This document shows, piece after piece, positions 38,724 through 51,869 of a stretch of 64,000 bases of DNA. The stretch is from contig NC_063264.1 in assembly GCF_019578655.1 (NCBI RefSeq), positions 12,813,213-12,877,212 of the forward strand. Direction: 5' to 3'. The notes beneath the pieces were generated by a model, which made no database searches, was not told the origin of the DNA, and saw only the letters and a list, made by a program, of their open reading frames with translations. Source of the stretch: Ricinus communis (lineage: Eukaryota > Streptophyta > Magnoliopsida > Malpighiales > Euphorbiaceae). Position 1 is the stretch's first letter. Every line of letters begins with the position of its first letter. The position numbers and the translations under genes are program-made.

Positions 38724-40238
38724 ATGACGGACCGCGATAAATCTCGTAGAAAGCAACTGAAATGCGTCGCTACCAGCAAGCGATCGCGTGGTGAAGGAAC
38801 GTCTTCCTCCACGGCACGGGCAAAGACTTCCACCTCCACCACCACGAAATAGTCCAACCTCGGAGAGCACTGCTGTGAATCCATCCACACTGGCCGTCAT
38901 CCATTGTGGACATTCCCTAATGCGGTATAAATGAAAGTAGATTCCAAGTCATGAGATGGAAGCAAGTGATGGCGGGCCGTTGCATAGACTTCATATCCCT
39001 AGAGAGAGTGGGATTGGCTCAAGATGTGCACACACTGATCGAGACTCTGCCATATGCGAGATTCTTTGACATCATTGAGCCAACCTACCGTGAGCTTACG
39101 ATCGAGTTCCTCAACACCTTCTTCCTCCAGCAACAGATCACAAACTGGCATCAGCCTGATGCAATTTATTTTAGGCTTGGGGGAAGGGAGTTCTCGATGT
39201 CGGTCCCACAATTTGGAATGCATTTGGGATTATGGACTGAACAAGAAATCTCGGGGGAGGAGTATCAAGGTTGTCTCTACATCCATCCAATTTCATATGA
39301 CGCCATGTGGGATTCATTGGTAATGAGGCCGGAAACATACTACCCAAGCAGGTCTAAGGCATCTAGCCTACCGGACCATCTCCGCTACATTCATACCCTA
39401 CTAGCTTACACCATTACAGGTAGGGGGACAGTTTTGGGGCGATCCACCGAGGCCCGATGTCTTTATTCTCTGGGCTATGCAACATCGGAAGAAGCTAGAC
39501 TTGGGATATTTATTGGCTCGCCAAGTCTGTTCATTTATAGTAGACGCTCAGAAGAAGATGCATTGTTGTTTCGGTCCGTATGTGACTAGGTTAGCTAAGA
39601 GACTAGATGTATTGGACGGTATCGCCGGAGGTTTCAAATATTGGTGACATGACACCACTAAGGATCGGACAAATGATCAACATGCGGATGATCACGGCCA
39701 CTAGACATCCACATGGTATTGAATATAGGCTCGTGAGCACAATAGTCAGGGAAGCTAGAGAGGCAGCGGCTAGAGGAGCCCAACATCCGTCGGCTGGGAT
39801 TCCGGATGTTAGGATTCCTAACCCAGCTAGAGTGTTTATGCCTTCATCTGGAGCCTCATCCTCTCATTCGGTAAAGCCATCGAGCATCCGGATCGGTGCT
39901 TTGGCCATTGTCTAGATCAGTCTGCGATCGATGACACCGAGTTTGTGCGGTTTCAAGAAGAAACGAAGGCACAGTTGGGCAGTTTGAACAGTACACTTTA
40001 ACAATTCCTGAGTGGTTTAGAAAGACAGGCCACCCAGACAGACTTCATAGTAGTGCAGATTCAAAAGATGCAAGAGGCTGGAGCACAAAATCAACGGCTC
40101 ATTGATGATATGGAGTTCGATTTGGCGACATGCTTCACAGACCTTGATCCACCACCGCAACCTCCCTCAGCAAATTTCCCTGCCCCCGAACTTCCAACAG
40201 ATCCAACCAGTGAGGATACACCGTCAGTAGACTCCTAG
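38724..40238 (+). pseudogene. Athila ORF-1 (env-position gene), broken
   Basis: The third gene of Athila elements, at the position of env in retroviruses; its function is not established. ATG at 38724, next to a predicted splice acceptor, opens 42 codons rich in Lys, Arg, Ser and Thr, ending at a TAG at 38850. The conserved core continues in another frame at 38951-39589, with the typical PTYRELTIEFLNTF stretch and an FGMHLGLW motif, matching the Athila ORF-1 family. Then 39607-39915 continues the protein in another frame, and 40053-40238 holds a coiled-coil-like start and a proline-rich acidic tail. I see no clear hydrophobic membrane segment, so envelope function is not supported. Broken at three or more points. 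Confidence 0.82.
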
Positions 40239-41778
40239 CGGAAAGAAAAAAATTTGTGATATTTTCCTCCATCCTTTTTCTTTATTTTATTTTATTTTAT
40301 TTTATTATTTTTTTTCTTTCAATTTGTTATCTCCTTTTACTTTCTTGCTTGTAGCTTGTTTACTTTTATGTTATTTCCTTGCACTTGTTTGTTTATGTTA
40401 AGTAGAACATTATAGTTTTTTAATTAAAAAAAAAAAAAAAAAAAAATTCAGCATGATCTTTCATAACCATAATGTGTGAATCATATGCTTCCTCAGTCTA
40501 AATCTCTCAACAACACTTGGGATGGACAGTGTTATACTAAAATGTGGGGTAGGGACCTACCGATGTTGTGCCTATCTTGAGTTTTGTTTTAATTAAGTAG
40601 TTGATGACTTTTTTCTCCTTTGAATGGATTCCCTTATAGCTTTTATCGAACCTTGTTCGGAAGAAGGCAATGAATAAATCTCTCAACTACAATCTAGCCA
40701 GGTAAAACTGGTATTTTTCCTTAATTCTTCCATATTACTTTATTGTAGATATAGAACACTGTTAATATTGCTGCTTATTATTGTGATTGACTATTTAAAC
40801 TTTGGGTTGAGAATTCATGCAATTTTAAATCACTCAAATGGTGAGATTTTGAGCCAATTGGTGCATCACTATTATGCTCCCTTTTCCTTCATTAATGAGC
40901 ATTTCGGAATCTCATTTCTAGAACTTGCTTTCGATATCTGTTGAAATTACATGAATTGTCAATAATCGTGAGATGATTTGGGCACTTAGGATTTACACAA
41001 TTTGGCCAAAAAAAGCCTAACCCTATTTTTCCCTTAGTGAACCAATTTTGAGCCTTAGCCATTCCTTTCTTAACAATAATAACAGTGACACTCATCTTAT
41101 CACTTCTATTCATTTGACCATTCTTTCTACCATTGTTGCTGGAAATTATATAAGTTATGCTGCATTTTATTTTGGATCAATCTGCATTCATATATTTCAC
41201 TAAGTTGCTAGATTTTTCATAGATGCTTCCTTCAATTATTGTATGTGTCAATAACCAACAACTCCTACATAAGCTGTTGTAATATATATACATAGTATAT
41301 ATATTTATATATAAAAAAAACAAAATAAAAAGTAGAAAGTATTAATTTAGTTCATTTCGAGCACCATCTTATTTTTAGAGCAACTTAGTGTTCATTTTGG
41401 TACAGCACTTGATCCTTCATTACTTTCTTGCATTACTTGCTTAACTTCCAGCAACTTGTAGCCTACTTTCCATATTTATACGTACCTTACCTTAACCCCA
41501 TTACAACCTGGCTCAAGACCCTTTGATCATGAATATTGATTATTTCGTAGTAGTGGAGATTGAATCCATAAGCAAGCCTATGGTAAGCACTTTTTCTGTA
41601 TTTTTGCGTTGAGAGCTTGGCGATCTTCTTTCACCTATATACACTTGTGTGTTTTGAGTGATATCTTGTGAGGCATGATTCTCAATTTCTTAATTTAGAT
41701 GGTTTATCATTTTAACTTTAGCAACTTTATTAAGTTTGCTCTTTTTCTTAAGGATTTAGTGATTTGGGGATTTTGGGA
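40239..41778 (+). other. Element 1 3' untranslated region, incomplete
   Basis: No gene seen. It contains (ATTTT)n-like DNA at 40280-40315 and a run of 21 A at 40426-40446. From about 40565 to 41778 it is very close to 55245-56478 of element 2. It ends mid-region, within GGGGATTTTGGGA, where satellite begins. Confidence 0.85.
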
Positions 41779-44700
41779 TATTCACAAATATACACCTCTT
41801 ACGGGGTTCTTCTCTCATACTCATAAATATACCTCTCTTATTGGGTTGTTTTCTCATATTTACAAATATACCATTCTTACGAGTTTTTTCTCATATTCTC
41901 AAATATACCCCTCTTACGGTGTTGTTTTTTGATAATGACAAATCTATCTCTTTTACGGGGTTATTTTATCATATTAAAAAATATACCACTTTTATGGGGT
42001 TGTTTTCTGATACTCATAAATATACCACTCTTACGGGGTTGTTTTCTCATATTCATAAATATACCCCTCTTACGGGGTTCTTTTCTCATACTCAAAATAT
42101 ACCCCTCTTACGGGGTTGTTTTCTCATACTCACAAATATACCCCTCATACAAGGTTGTTTTCTCATATTCATAAATATACCCCTATTACGGTGTTGTTTC
42201 CTCATATTCATAAATATATCACTCTTATAGGGTTATTTTCTCATATTCATAAATATACCCTTCATAAGGGGTTGATTTCTCATATTCATAAATATATCCT
42301 TTTCACGGTGTTGTTTTCTTATATTCATAAATATATCCCTCTTATAGGGTAGTTTTCTCATATTCACAAATATACCCCTATTACGGTGTTATTTTCTTAT
42401 ATTGACAAATACACCCCATTTACAGGGTTGTTCTATCATACTCACAAATGTACCCCTCTTACGGGATTGATTTATTATGTTCATAAATATATCCCTCTTA
42501 TGGTGTTATTTTCTCATATTAAAAAATATACGCATCTTACTAGGTTGATTTCTCAAATTCATAAATGTATCTCTTTTACGATGTTGATTCGTCATACTCA
42601 CAAATATATCCAATTTATGAGGTTATTTTCTTATGCTGACAAATATACCCCTCTTATGAGGTTGGTTTCTCATACTAAAAAATATACCCTTTTACGTGGT
42701 TGTTCTCTCAAATTCATAAATATACCCCTCTTACGGAGTTAATTTCTTATATTGATAAATATACCTCTCTTACCATGTTGTTTCCTCATATTCACAAATA
42801 TACCGCTCTTATAGGGTAGTTTTCTCATATTCACAAATACACCCCTATTATGGAATTTTTTTTATATTAACAAATATATCCCTTTTATGGGGTTGTTCTA
42901 TCATATTCACAAATATACCCTTCTTACGAGGTTGATTTCTCATATTCATAAATATATCCCTTTTACGACGTTGTTTACTCATACTCACAAATATACCAGA
43001 CTAATGGGGTTGTTTTCCTATATTGACGAATATATCCCTCTTAAGGGATTGTTTTATCATATTAAAAAATATACCCCATTTATGGGGTTGTTTTTTGACA
43101 CTTACAAACATACCACTCTTATGGGATTGTTTTCTCAGATTCACAAATATACGCCTTTTACAGGGTTATTTTCTAATATTAACAAAAATATCCTTTTTAC
43201 AGGGTTGTTTTCTCATATGAAAAATATACCCCTTTTATGTGGTTGTTTTCTCATATTCATAAATATACCCCTTTTATGGGGTTGTTTTCTCATATTCACA
43301 AATATACCACTCTTACGGGGTTGTTTTCTCATATTCACAAATATACCACTCTTACGGTGTTGTTTTCTAATATTGATAAATATACCCCACTTACGGGATT
43401 ATTTTCTCTTATGAGAAATATACCCCTTTTACGCTGTTGTTTTCTCATATTTAGAAATATACCCCTGTTATGGGGTTGTTTTCTCATTTTCACAAATATA
43501 CCACTCTTATGGTATTGTTTTCTCATATTCACAAATACACCCCTCTTATGGTGTTCTTTTCTCATATTAAAATATATATCTCTATAGTGGGGCTGTTTTC
43601 TCATATTGAAAAAATACCCCTTTTTCGGCGTTGTTTCATCATACTCACAAATATACCCAACTTACGAGGTTATTTTCTAATATTAACAAATATATCCCTC
43701 TTACGGGGTTGGTTTCTCATATGAAAAAATATACCTCTTTTACGCGGTTGTTTTCTCATATTCACAAATATACCTCACTTACGGGATTGTTTTCTTATAA
43801 TGACAAATAAACCACTTTTATGGAGTTGTTTTATCACACTCATAAATATACCCTTCTTACGAGGTTGATTTCTGATATTAACAAATATACTCATTTAAAT
43901 GGTGCTATTTTCTCATATTAAAAAATACACCCCTATTACAATGCTATTTTCTTATATTCACAAATATACCACTCTTATGGGATTTTTTTTCATATTTATA
44001 AATATACCCTTCTTACGAGGCTATTTTATGATATTGACAAATATACCCCTCTTACGGGACTGTTTTCTTATATGAAAAATATACCCCTTTTACGCGGTTG
44101 TTTTCTCATAATTATAATTATTATTCCTCTTGCAAGGTTGATTTCTCATATTCATAAATATACCCTTATTATAGTGTTGTTTGCTAATATTCAAAAATAT
44201 ACCCCTCTTAGAGGGTAGTTTTCTCATATCACAAATACACCCCTATTATGGGGTTATTTACTTACAATGACAAATACACTCTTTTTACAAGGTTATTTTA
44301 TAATACTCACTAATAAACCCCTCTTACAGGGTTAATTTCTGATATTGACAAATGTACGCCTCTTATGGTGTTATTTTCTTATATTAAAAAATATACCCGT
44401 ATTGTGGGGTTGTTTTCTCATATTAAAAAATATACCCATTTTTCGGCGTTGTTTCGTCATACTCACAAATATACTCGACTTACGAGGTTATTTTCTTATT
44501 TTAAAAATTATACCCCTCTTACGAGATTTGTTTTTCATATTAAAAAATATACCACTTTTACGCGGTTGTTTTCTCATGGTCATAAAAACCACTCTTACGG
44601 GGCTAAATTCTTATATTCATAAATATTCCCCTATTATGGTGTTGTTTCCTCATATTCACAACTATACCCCTCTTATAGGGTAGTTTTCTCATATTCACAA

Positions 44701-45425
44701 ATATACCCCTATTACGGGTTTTTTTTTTATATTGACAAATATACGCCTCTTACAAGGTTGATTTCTAATATTGACAAAAATACCACTCTTACTCAGTTGT
44801 TTTCTCATATTTATAAATATACCCCTCTTACGATGTTGTTTTCTAATATTGACAAATATATCTCTCTTACGGGGTTGTTATATCATATTAAAAAAATACC
44901 TTTCTTAGGAGTTTTTTTCTCATATTTACAAATATACCCCACTTACGGGTTTTCTATTCTATTACTACAAATATACTACTCTTACGGGGTTTTTTTCATA
45001 TTCACAAATATACCCCTCTTATGGTTTTGTTTTAAAATCTTAACAAATATACCCCTTTTACGAGGTTGTTTTATAATATTAAAAAATACATCCCAGTTAA
45101 GGAGTTTTCTTTATAATATTCACAAATATATCTCTCGTACGGGGTTATTTTCTTATAATAACTAATAAACTCTCTTTACGGGGTTCTTCTATCATACTCA
45201 CAAATATACGCCTCTTACGAGGTTGATTTCTAATATTGACAAATATACCCCTCTAAATGGTGTTATTTTCTCATATTAAAAATAATGTCCTTATTACGGG
45301 GCAATTTTCTCATATTCACAAATACACCACTCTTACAGGATTATTTTCTCATATTTACAAATATACCCTTCTTACGATGTTGTTTTCTCATATTGACAAA
45401 TATACCCCTCTTGTGGGACTGTTTT
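41779..45425 (+). repeat. Class B satellite array, block 2
   Basis: About 39-bp monomers dominated by TTTTCTCATATTCACAAATATACCCCTCTTACGGGG and TCATATTAAAAAATATACCCC, in the same orientation as all other blocks. Higher-order structure is visible from rare strings such as ACCAGACTAA (42996) and AAATGGTGTTATTTTCTC (45253), repeated in other class B blocks. It joins element 1 directly on the left. Open frames are monomer translations and not genes. Confidence 0.94.
45421..45425 (+). repeat. Left target-site duplication GTTTT
   Basis: GTTTT before solo LTR 2, repeated at 47739-47743. Confidence 0.88.
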
Positions 45426-47738
45426 TGTAACGCCTGCATTTTCTCATCATCCATGTTATGTGCATTTACATTTAATCATTGGGCATATGATGGTATATCA
45501 ATGATATTTTTATTTTATGAGAACAGATATATATTAATTATAAGTAGAGAATAAGAAGCATGATATTAGATTATTAATTTAGATAAGTTGATTAAATACT
45601 TGGGTTATGTGTATTAAGCCTTAAGACTTAATTGAACCAATAGTTGAAGGTTGGGTAAATAGATTGGACTTAAAAGATACAATTAAAAGTTAGTACCTAT
45701 ATATGGTTAGTAAGAATTAATTTAGGGTGATAAAAATAGTTTAGTAGGTGGTGGCATTAAGAGAGGAATATTGGAAATTGGAACCATGAGCAAGCTCATT
45801 TTACCTCTTCATTTCTCTAAAATTCGTACATGGCCAAAAACACAAAATTTGGAATAAGAGAGAGGAGTGGAATACCTAGAAAAACTTAAGATTAAGATAG
45901 GATTTTGCTAACTATTGAAGGAGCCAAGCTAAAGCTAAAGGATTTAAGCATATTAGCAACCCAAAAGCTGAAATTGGTAAGTTGTTACTTGAGTGTTATT
46001 AATTTGTCATTAGGGTTCTTGATTACAAATTGGAAAAACTTCATTTGATGCTCTCATTGATTAATTAAAGGTCTGATTATCATGAATTAGTAGAGTATTG
46101 AATGATTGCATAAAGATTAAGCTTGATTTAAGTTTAAGTATGTTAAGATAGAAAACTGTCAAAATTCCAGCAACCTTGATGTTCTGTATTTTAGGCATAA
46201 CATGGGTTATATAAGTCCAAATTAAGCTTAATTGGTGTCTATGGAAATTTTAAAGAGTCCTCTATAACTTTGTAGTTTTGTGATTTCGCTATTTTTGCCG
46301 TTTTGGTTGCTTAAATTGAGCAAACAGATTGCTGCTCGGGTACAACTAGCTGTATGACCCTTGTTCAGTAATTTGAAAATAATTAAATCTATAGAAGTCG
46401 GAATTGAGTAATTCTTTTGGAGATGAAACTAGACGCATAAATGGATATGTCTATTTAATATGAGATTTTTGTATTAAGCCAATTTTGCCCAGCAATAAAT
46501 ATACCTTGGTACTAAATTCTGTCTAGAAAACAGAAATGTTGGAGATTAGTTTTATGCAATTTATTGATGTTAATTTGAGTTAAATTGGTATTTAACTAGA
46601 TGGGAAATGTTTATAAGATATTAAAACAGTAATTGAGAGTCTTAGAGGAAGAGTTAGACCTATGAATTAGAGAAGGGATGATCTTGTAATGCATTAGAAC
46701 TCGCATTTACATGAATATTTGTAATATGCATGAAATGTGAATTGATGAATGTGTTGACAGTGCACTCAAAGGCACCGGAAAGGAAGTTGTGGAGAAAGGA
46801 GGTTCTTATATGCTAAAGGAATAAGTATATTTTGAGTAAGTAAATAGTTAATATTTGCTATGTTCATATATTTAATCAAATGTTCGCAAATGGTTGCGTT
46901 TGCTTAATATTGTTTATGTTTGAATGACTGAGATGGAAATGATTGGTGTTGAGTGGAACAATTGTTATTGCTGAAATATGATATAAGTGAAATGATTGAA
47001 TTGTGATGTTAAGTGCATATGTGCATGTGAATGGTGGATTCCCCTGTGAAAAAAAAATATATATATATAAAGCCTTGGGAGGCTAAAGCCTAGAGAGGCT
47101 ATAAAAGTGTATAATGTGAGATGAGGCGGAGCAGCTTACGTGTGTGATATGTGAGGATGAGGCGGAGTAGCACATTAAAGGGGATCCACAAGCCGTGAGA
47201 ACTAACCATAATTGTTCAGTTGTATTTCTTCTATGATGGTTGTAATGAATTGAGTAGAATGGTATGACTTTATACCTAAACTATGAATATCATGGAAAGT
47301 TATGTGATTGGGTGGAAATTGTATTAAGTGTATGTGATATAGATTATGTTGATTATTTATTTACTGAGCTGGAGGCTCACCCCTCTCCAAAATTTTTCTT
47401 TTCAGGTTTGTAAATAGTAGTGCATCCGTTGGTTGTATGCGAAGTCTAGCTTTTAGCAGTTCTGTCAAGTTGGGCCAGTTTTGTGAAGTCTCCTCCTGAT
47501 GCATTTTTGTATACAGTTATGCGATATATATGGAAGTATACCTTATAAGGCATAAGAAGATGTTTGTAATACTTGTTAAATGATGTTTAAGTATAATCAT
47601 ATGTTTATATGTTAATAACCTTGTGTCTGGATTCTTAACAACCTACATATTGACCTATCTACCTGTAGTATATATTCTACGACGCTTGTATGCTTCTTGG
47701 CTAATATTTATTGGATAGCATGTGATGGGGGTGTTACA
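45426..47738. mobile_element. Solo LTR 2 (2313 bp)
   Basis: Begins TGTAACGCC and ends GGGGTGTTACA, so the ends are inverted repeats TGTAAC/GTTACA with TG...CA, flanked by GTTTT duplications. A paralogous satellite copy at 58906-58980 shows the uninterrupted site, reading through GGGACTGTTTTCTCATATG. There are no coding domains, PBS or polypurine tract inside, hence a solo LTR. A (TA)n run followed by AAAGCC lies near 47058, and a duplicated GATGAGGCGGAG motif near 47120 and 47157. TGAGCTGGAGGCTCACCCCTC and TTTTCAGGT near 47370-47406 resemble sequences I know from plant Tekay-type LTRs, so the lineage is probably Ty3/Gypsy, but this is uncertain. It differs from solo LTR 1. Confidence 0.88.
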
Positions 47739-47743
47739 GTTTT
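47739..47743 (+). repeat. Right target-site duplication GTTTT
   Basis: Follows the TTACA end of solo LTR 2 and continues into satellite CTCATATG. Confidence 0.88.
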
Positions 47744-50389
47744 CTCATATGAATAATATACCTCTTTTATGCAGTGGTTTTGTCATATTCATAAATGTAC
47801 CCCTCTTACGGGGTTGATTTCTCATATTTATAAATATACTCTTATTACGATGTGGTTTTCTCATATTCACAAATATACCCCTCTTATAGGGTAGTTTTCT
47901 CATATTCACAAATATACTCCTATTACGGGGTTATTTACTTATAATAACAAATACACTCCTTTTACAAGGTTGTTTTATCATACTCACTAATATACCCCTC
48001 TTACGGGGTTGATTTCTAATATTGACAAATATATGCCTCTTATGGTGTTATTTTGTCATATTAAAAAATATACCCGTATTATGGGGTTGTTTTCTCATAT
48101 TAAAAAATATACCCATTTTTCGGTGTTGTTTCGACATACTCACAAATATACTTGACTTACGAGGTTATTTTCTTATGCTGAAAAATATACTCTTCTTACG
48201 ATGTTGGTTTCTCATATTAAAAGATATACCCCTTTTATGCGGTTGTTTTCTCATACTCATAAATACCACTCTTACAGGGCTAAATTCTTATATTCATAAA
48301 TATTCCCATATTATGGTGTTGTTTCTTCATATTTACAAATATACCCCTGTTATAGGGTAGTTTTCTCATATTCATAAATATATACCTATTACAGGTGTTT
48401 TTTATATTGACAAATATACCCCTCTTACGTGGTTATACTATCACATTCATAAATATACCCCTCTTACGGATTTGATTTCTCATATTCATAAATATATCCC
48501 TTTTACGATGTTGTTTACTCATACTCACAAACATACCAGGGACTAACGGAGTTACTTTTTTCTATTGATAAATATACCCCTCTTACGGTGCTGTTTTATC
48601 ATATTAATAAATATACCCCTTTTATGGTGTTGTTTACTGATACTCACAAACACACGATTCTTACGGGATTGTTTTCTCATATTCACAAATATACCCCTCT
48701 TACGGAATTGTTTTCTCAAACTCACAAATATACCTCTCTTACGTGGTTCTTTTGTATACCCTTCTTATGGTTTCGTTTTCAAATATTGACAAATATACGC
48801 CTCTTACGAGGTTGTTTTATAATACTAAAAAATATACCCTTGTTAAAGAGTTTTTTTTATCATATTCGCAAATATACGTCTCCTACGGGGTAGTTTTCTT
48901 ATAATAATAAACGAATCCCTTTTACGGGGTTGTTCTATCATACTCACAAATATACGCCTCTTATGGGGTTGATATCTAATATTGACAAATATACCCCTCT
49001 AAATGGTGTTATTTTCTCATATTAAAAAATATACCGCTATTTGGGGGCTATTTTCTTATATTCACAAATATACTACTCTTACTGGGTTGTTATCTCATAT
49101 TTATAAATATACCCGTCTTACGATGTTGTTTTGTAATATTGACAAATATATCCCTATTATGGGGTTGTTTTATTATATTAAAACATAACCCCTTTAAGGA
49201 GTTTTTTTTCTCATATTTACAAATATACCCCACTTATAGGGTTTTTTTCTATTATTACAAATATACTACTCTTTTGGGGTTTCTTTTCATATTCATAAAT
49301 ATACCCCTCTTTACGGTTTTGTTTTCAAATCTTGATAAATATACCTTTCTTACGGGGTTGTTTTATAATATTAAAAAATATACCCCTGTTAAGGAGTTTT
49401 TCTCTCATATTCATAAATATACCTTTCGTACGGGGTTGTTTTCTTATAATGACAAATAAACCCCTTTTACAGGATTGTTCAATCATACTCACAAATATAC
49501 CCTCTTACGGGGTTGATTTCTAATATTGACAAATATACCCCTCTAAAAGGTGTTATTTTCTCATATTAAAAAATATACCCCTATTACGAGGCTTTTTGCT
49601 GATATTCACAAATATACCACTCTTATGGGAATATTTTCTCATATTTACAAATATGCCCTTCTTACGGTGCTGTTTTCTAATATTGACAAATATACCCCTC
49701 TTACGGGACTATTTTCTCGTATGAAAAAGATACCCCTTTTACGCGGTTGTTTCCTCATATTCATAAATATAGCCCTCTTATGGGGTTGATTTCTCATATT
49801 CATAAATATATCCCTATTACGGTGTTGTTTTCTCATATTCACAAATATACCGCTCTTACAGGGTAGTTTTCTCATATTTACAAATATACCCCTATTATGG
49901 TGTTATTTATTTATATTGACAAATGCACCCTTTTTACAGGATTATTCTATCATACTCACTAATATACCCTATTACGGGGTTGATTTTTAATATTGACAAA
50001 TATACACCTCTTATGGTGTTATCTTCTCATATTAAAAAATATACTCTTACTGTGGGGTTGTTTTCTTATATTCAAAAATATACCCTTATTGTAGGGTTGT
50101 TTTCTCATATGAAAAAATATACCCCTTATTCAGCGTTCTTTCATCATACTCACAAATATACCTGACTTACGAGGTTATTTTCTTATGCTAAAAAATATAC
50201 CCCTCTTACGAGGTTGGTTTCTCATATTAAAAAATATACCCCTTTTATGCGGTTGTTTTCTCAAACTCATAAATACCACTCTTACTGGGCTAAATTCTTA
50301 TATTCATAAATACTCACGTATTATGGTGTTGCTTCCTCATATTAAGAAATATATCCCTCTTATAGGGTAGTTTTCTCATATTCACAAAT

Positions 50390-50394
50390 ATACC
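50390..50394 (+). repeat. Left target-site duplication ATACC
   Basis: ATACC before element 2, repeated at 58059-58063. Without the element the satellite would read ATACCCCTATTACGGG, as it does at about 44703 and 60886. Confidence 0.9.
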
Positions 50395-51863
50395 TAATAA
50401 GCATCATACTACACATGTTTTCATGCCCGATTGTTTACATTTTTATGCATGATTATCCCGTTTTATGCTAGAATCACCTGTCTTTTGTTTCCTTTCTCGT
50501 TTCAAGTCATTTTCGAAGGACACCATCAATAATCGAGGGAAATACGTGGGATTACGGACCAAAATCCATCAAATTCGGTGAGAACTAGCACCGCGAGGGT
50601 TGAGCATGGCCTAGACTCCGGCCGTGCTGAATTACCAAGAGGCTATCCCTAATTGTGCCATTTCAGCACGACTTCCGTAGCCACCACGGCCTCCAATACG
50701 GCCTGTGGTGGCTCGCACGGCTTGGAAGGAGTCGGCACCAGCAACAGACTCCAGATTCAGATCGACCTTTGCTGGACTCGGCGTCTTTGAATCATCACAG
50801 CCTGGACTCTGGCCGTGCTGAATCATCACAGCCTGGACTATATAGGCAATTTTGAGTTCTTTTGGAGGGGGGGGACGAATTTTGGACTCAATTCCAAGAC
50901 ACACACTTAATCAATTATTTCCTATACCTCAATTGTAGACCTTGAGAGATCAAATTCATCAATTGAAGGAGGGATTTCACTTGTTCACACATCGAATTGA
51001 AGATCAAGACAAACTTTGGGGGCATTCAAGAGGCAACTAGGGTTTGAGATTTCGAATTTGCAAATTTACGGTTTCTCATTCAGCTTGAAAGAGAAGGGTG
51101 TACATGCCTTTAGTTTTCTTTTCCTTATTTTGTTCCCTAATTGCTTTAACCATGAACATGAGTAGCTAGATCTTTTTAACCCATTGGGGTTCACCTTTGT
51201 TGATGGATTATGCTTAATTGTTAGTTTTATAATTGTCATTCTTGCAATCTTCTTGCTATTTAGTAATAAAAGTTTGATTCAGTTAATTTGAGACGTTGAA
51301 TTAATTATTTATTAGGCTGTTTCTTGACATTGACAAATGCTTGTTACAACTGGACATTGAATAGTAAGGACTGGTAGTTAACACTTAGAGATAAGGTTGA
51401 TTTACTCACCGGATTAAGAATTAATAACTCTTAATAGTTTTAAATCATACTTAATGCTAATCTGTAGTAATCCGATAGGAAGAGATTCCATTAGGTTAGT
51501 GCAGGTTTTAGGAATCCGGTAAGCTCGAGAGAGGAACCGGGATTCAATTCAGGATTTAGGCACGGGTAAGCAAGATCGGCAATCCATAAAATCCATCTTT
51601 AGAATTCCATCACTTAGGCTCCCTTTTGGGTTTGTTTCTCTCTTTGAAATTGTCTTTTGATTGTCCGTTGTTCTTTATTTACTTATTTGCACTCATAACC
51701 ATTAAATTTGTACGTTAGAACTTTCACACCTATTCGGACTAGATATCAGTGTAACTCTAGGTTCACCCGATCTCCGGGGGATACGACCTTGATACTCATT
51801 AGTGCTAGGCTGCACTCCAGTGAGTTCAACGCCTTAGGTGTAGGTTGCATAAAGAGCCCATCA
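50395..51863 (+). repeat. Element 2 5' LTR (1469 bp)
   Basis: Starts TAATAAGC, one change from TGATAAGC in the other two LTRs, and ends CCCATCA. The region after the TATA-like box at 50839 is almost identical to the 3' LTR, with about 3 differences in 250 bp by eye. The GC-rich stretch just before the TATA-like box differs much more. Confidence 0.92.
50839..50846 (+). promoter_or_regulatory. TATA-like box in element 2 5' LTR
   Basis: TATATAGG in ACTATATAGGC, equivalent to 31041 and 57036. Confidence 0.6.
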
Positions 51864-51869
51864 AGTCTT

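Larger units (their letters stand above)
30651..41778 (+). mobile_element. Athila element 1, autonomous type, 3' truncated
   Basis: An 11.1-kb Ty3/Gypsy Athila-lineage retrotransposon lacking its 3' terminus. Order: 5' LTR, tRNA-Asp PBS, gag, protease, reverse transcriptase, RNase H, integrase, GC-rich spacer, predicted intron, Athila ORF-1, long 3' untranslated region. The order and motifs match Athila, and no chromodomain follows the integrase, as expected. Every gene is broken by frameshifts, so the copy is dead. Comparison with element 2 puts the break at about 41778, roughly 140 bp before the polypurine tract; the 3' LTR is absent and class B satellite follows at once. Without the 3' end, the target-site duplication cannot be checked. 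Confidence 0.92.
47739..50394 (+). repeat. Class B satellite array, block 3
   Basis: Continues block 2 after solo LTR 2, with the same orientation and monomer types. The order at 48005-48200 (a cluster with GCCTCTTATGGTGTTATTTT, then TTTTTCGGTGTTGTTTCG) repeats that at 44340-44480 and 59160-59300, showing a class B higher-order repeat. No gene. Confidence 0.94.

Noticed and set aside
38724..40238. A true retroviral envelope gene
   Set aside because: It matches Athila ORF-1 by sequence character, but no signal peptide, transmembrane segment or fusion-type region is visible in the broken frames.
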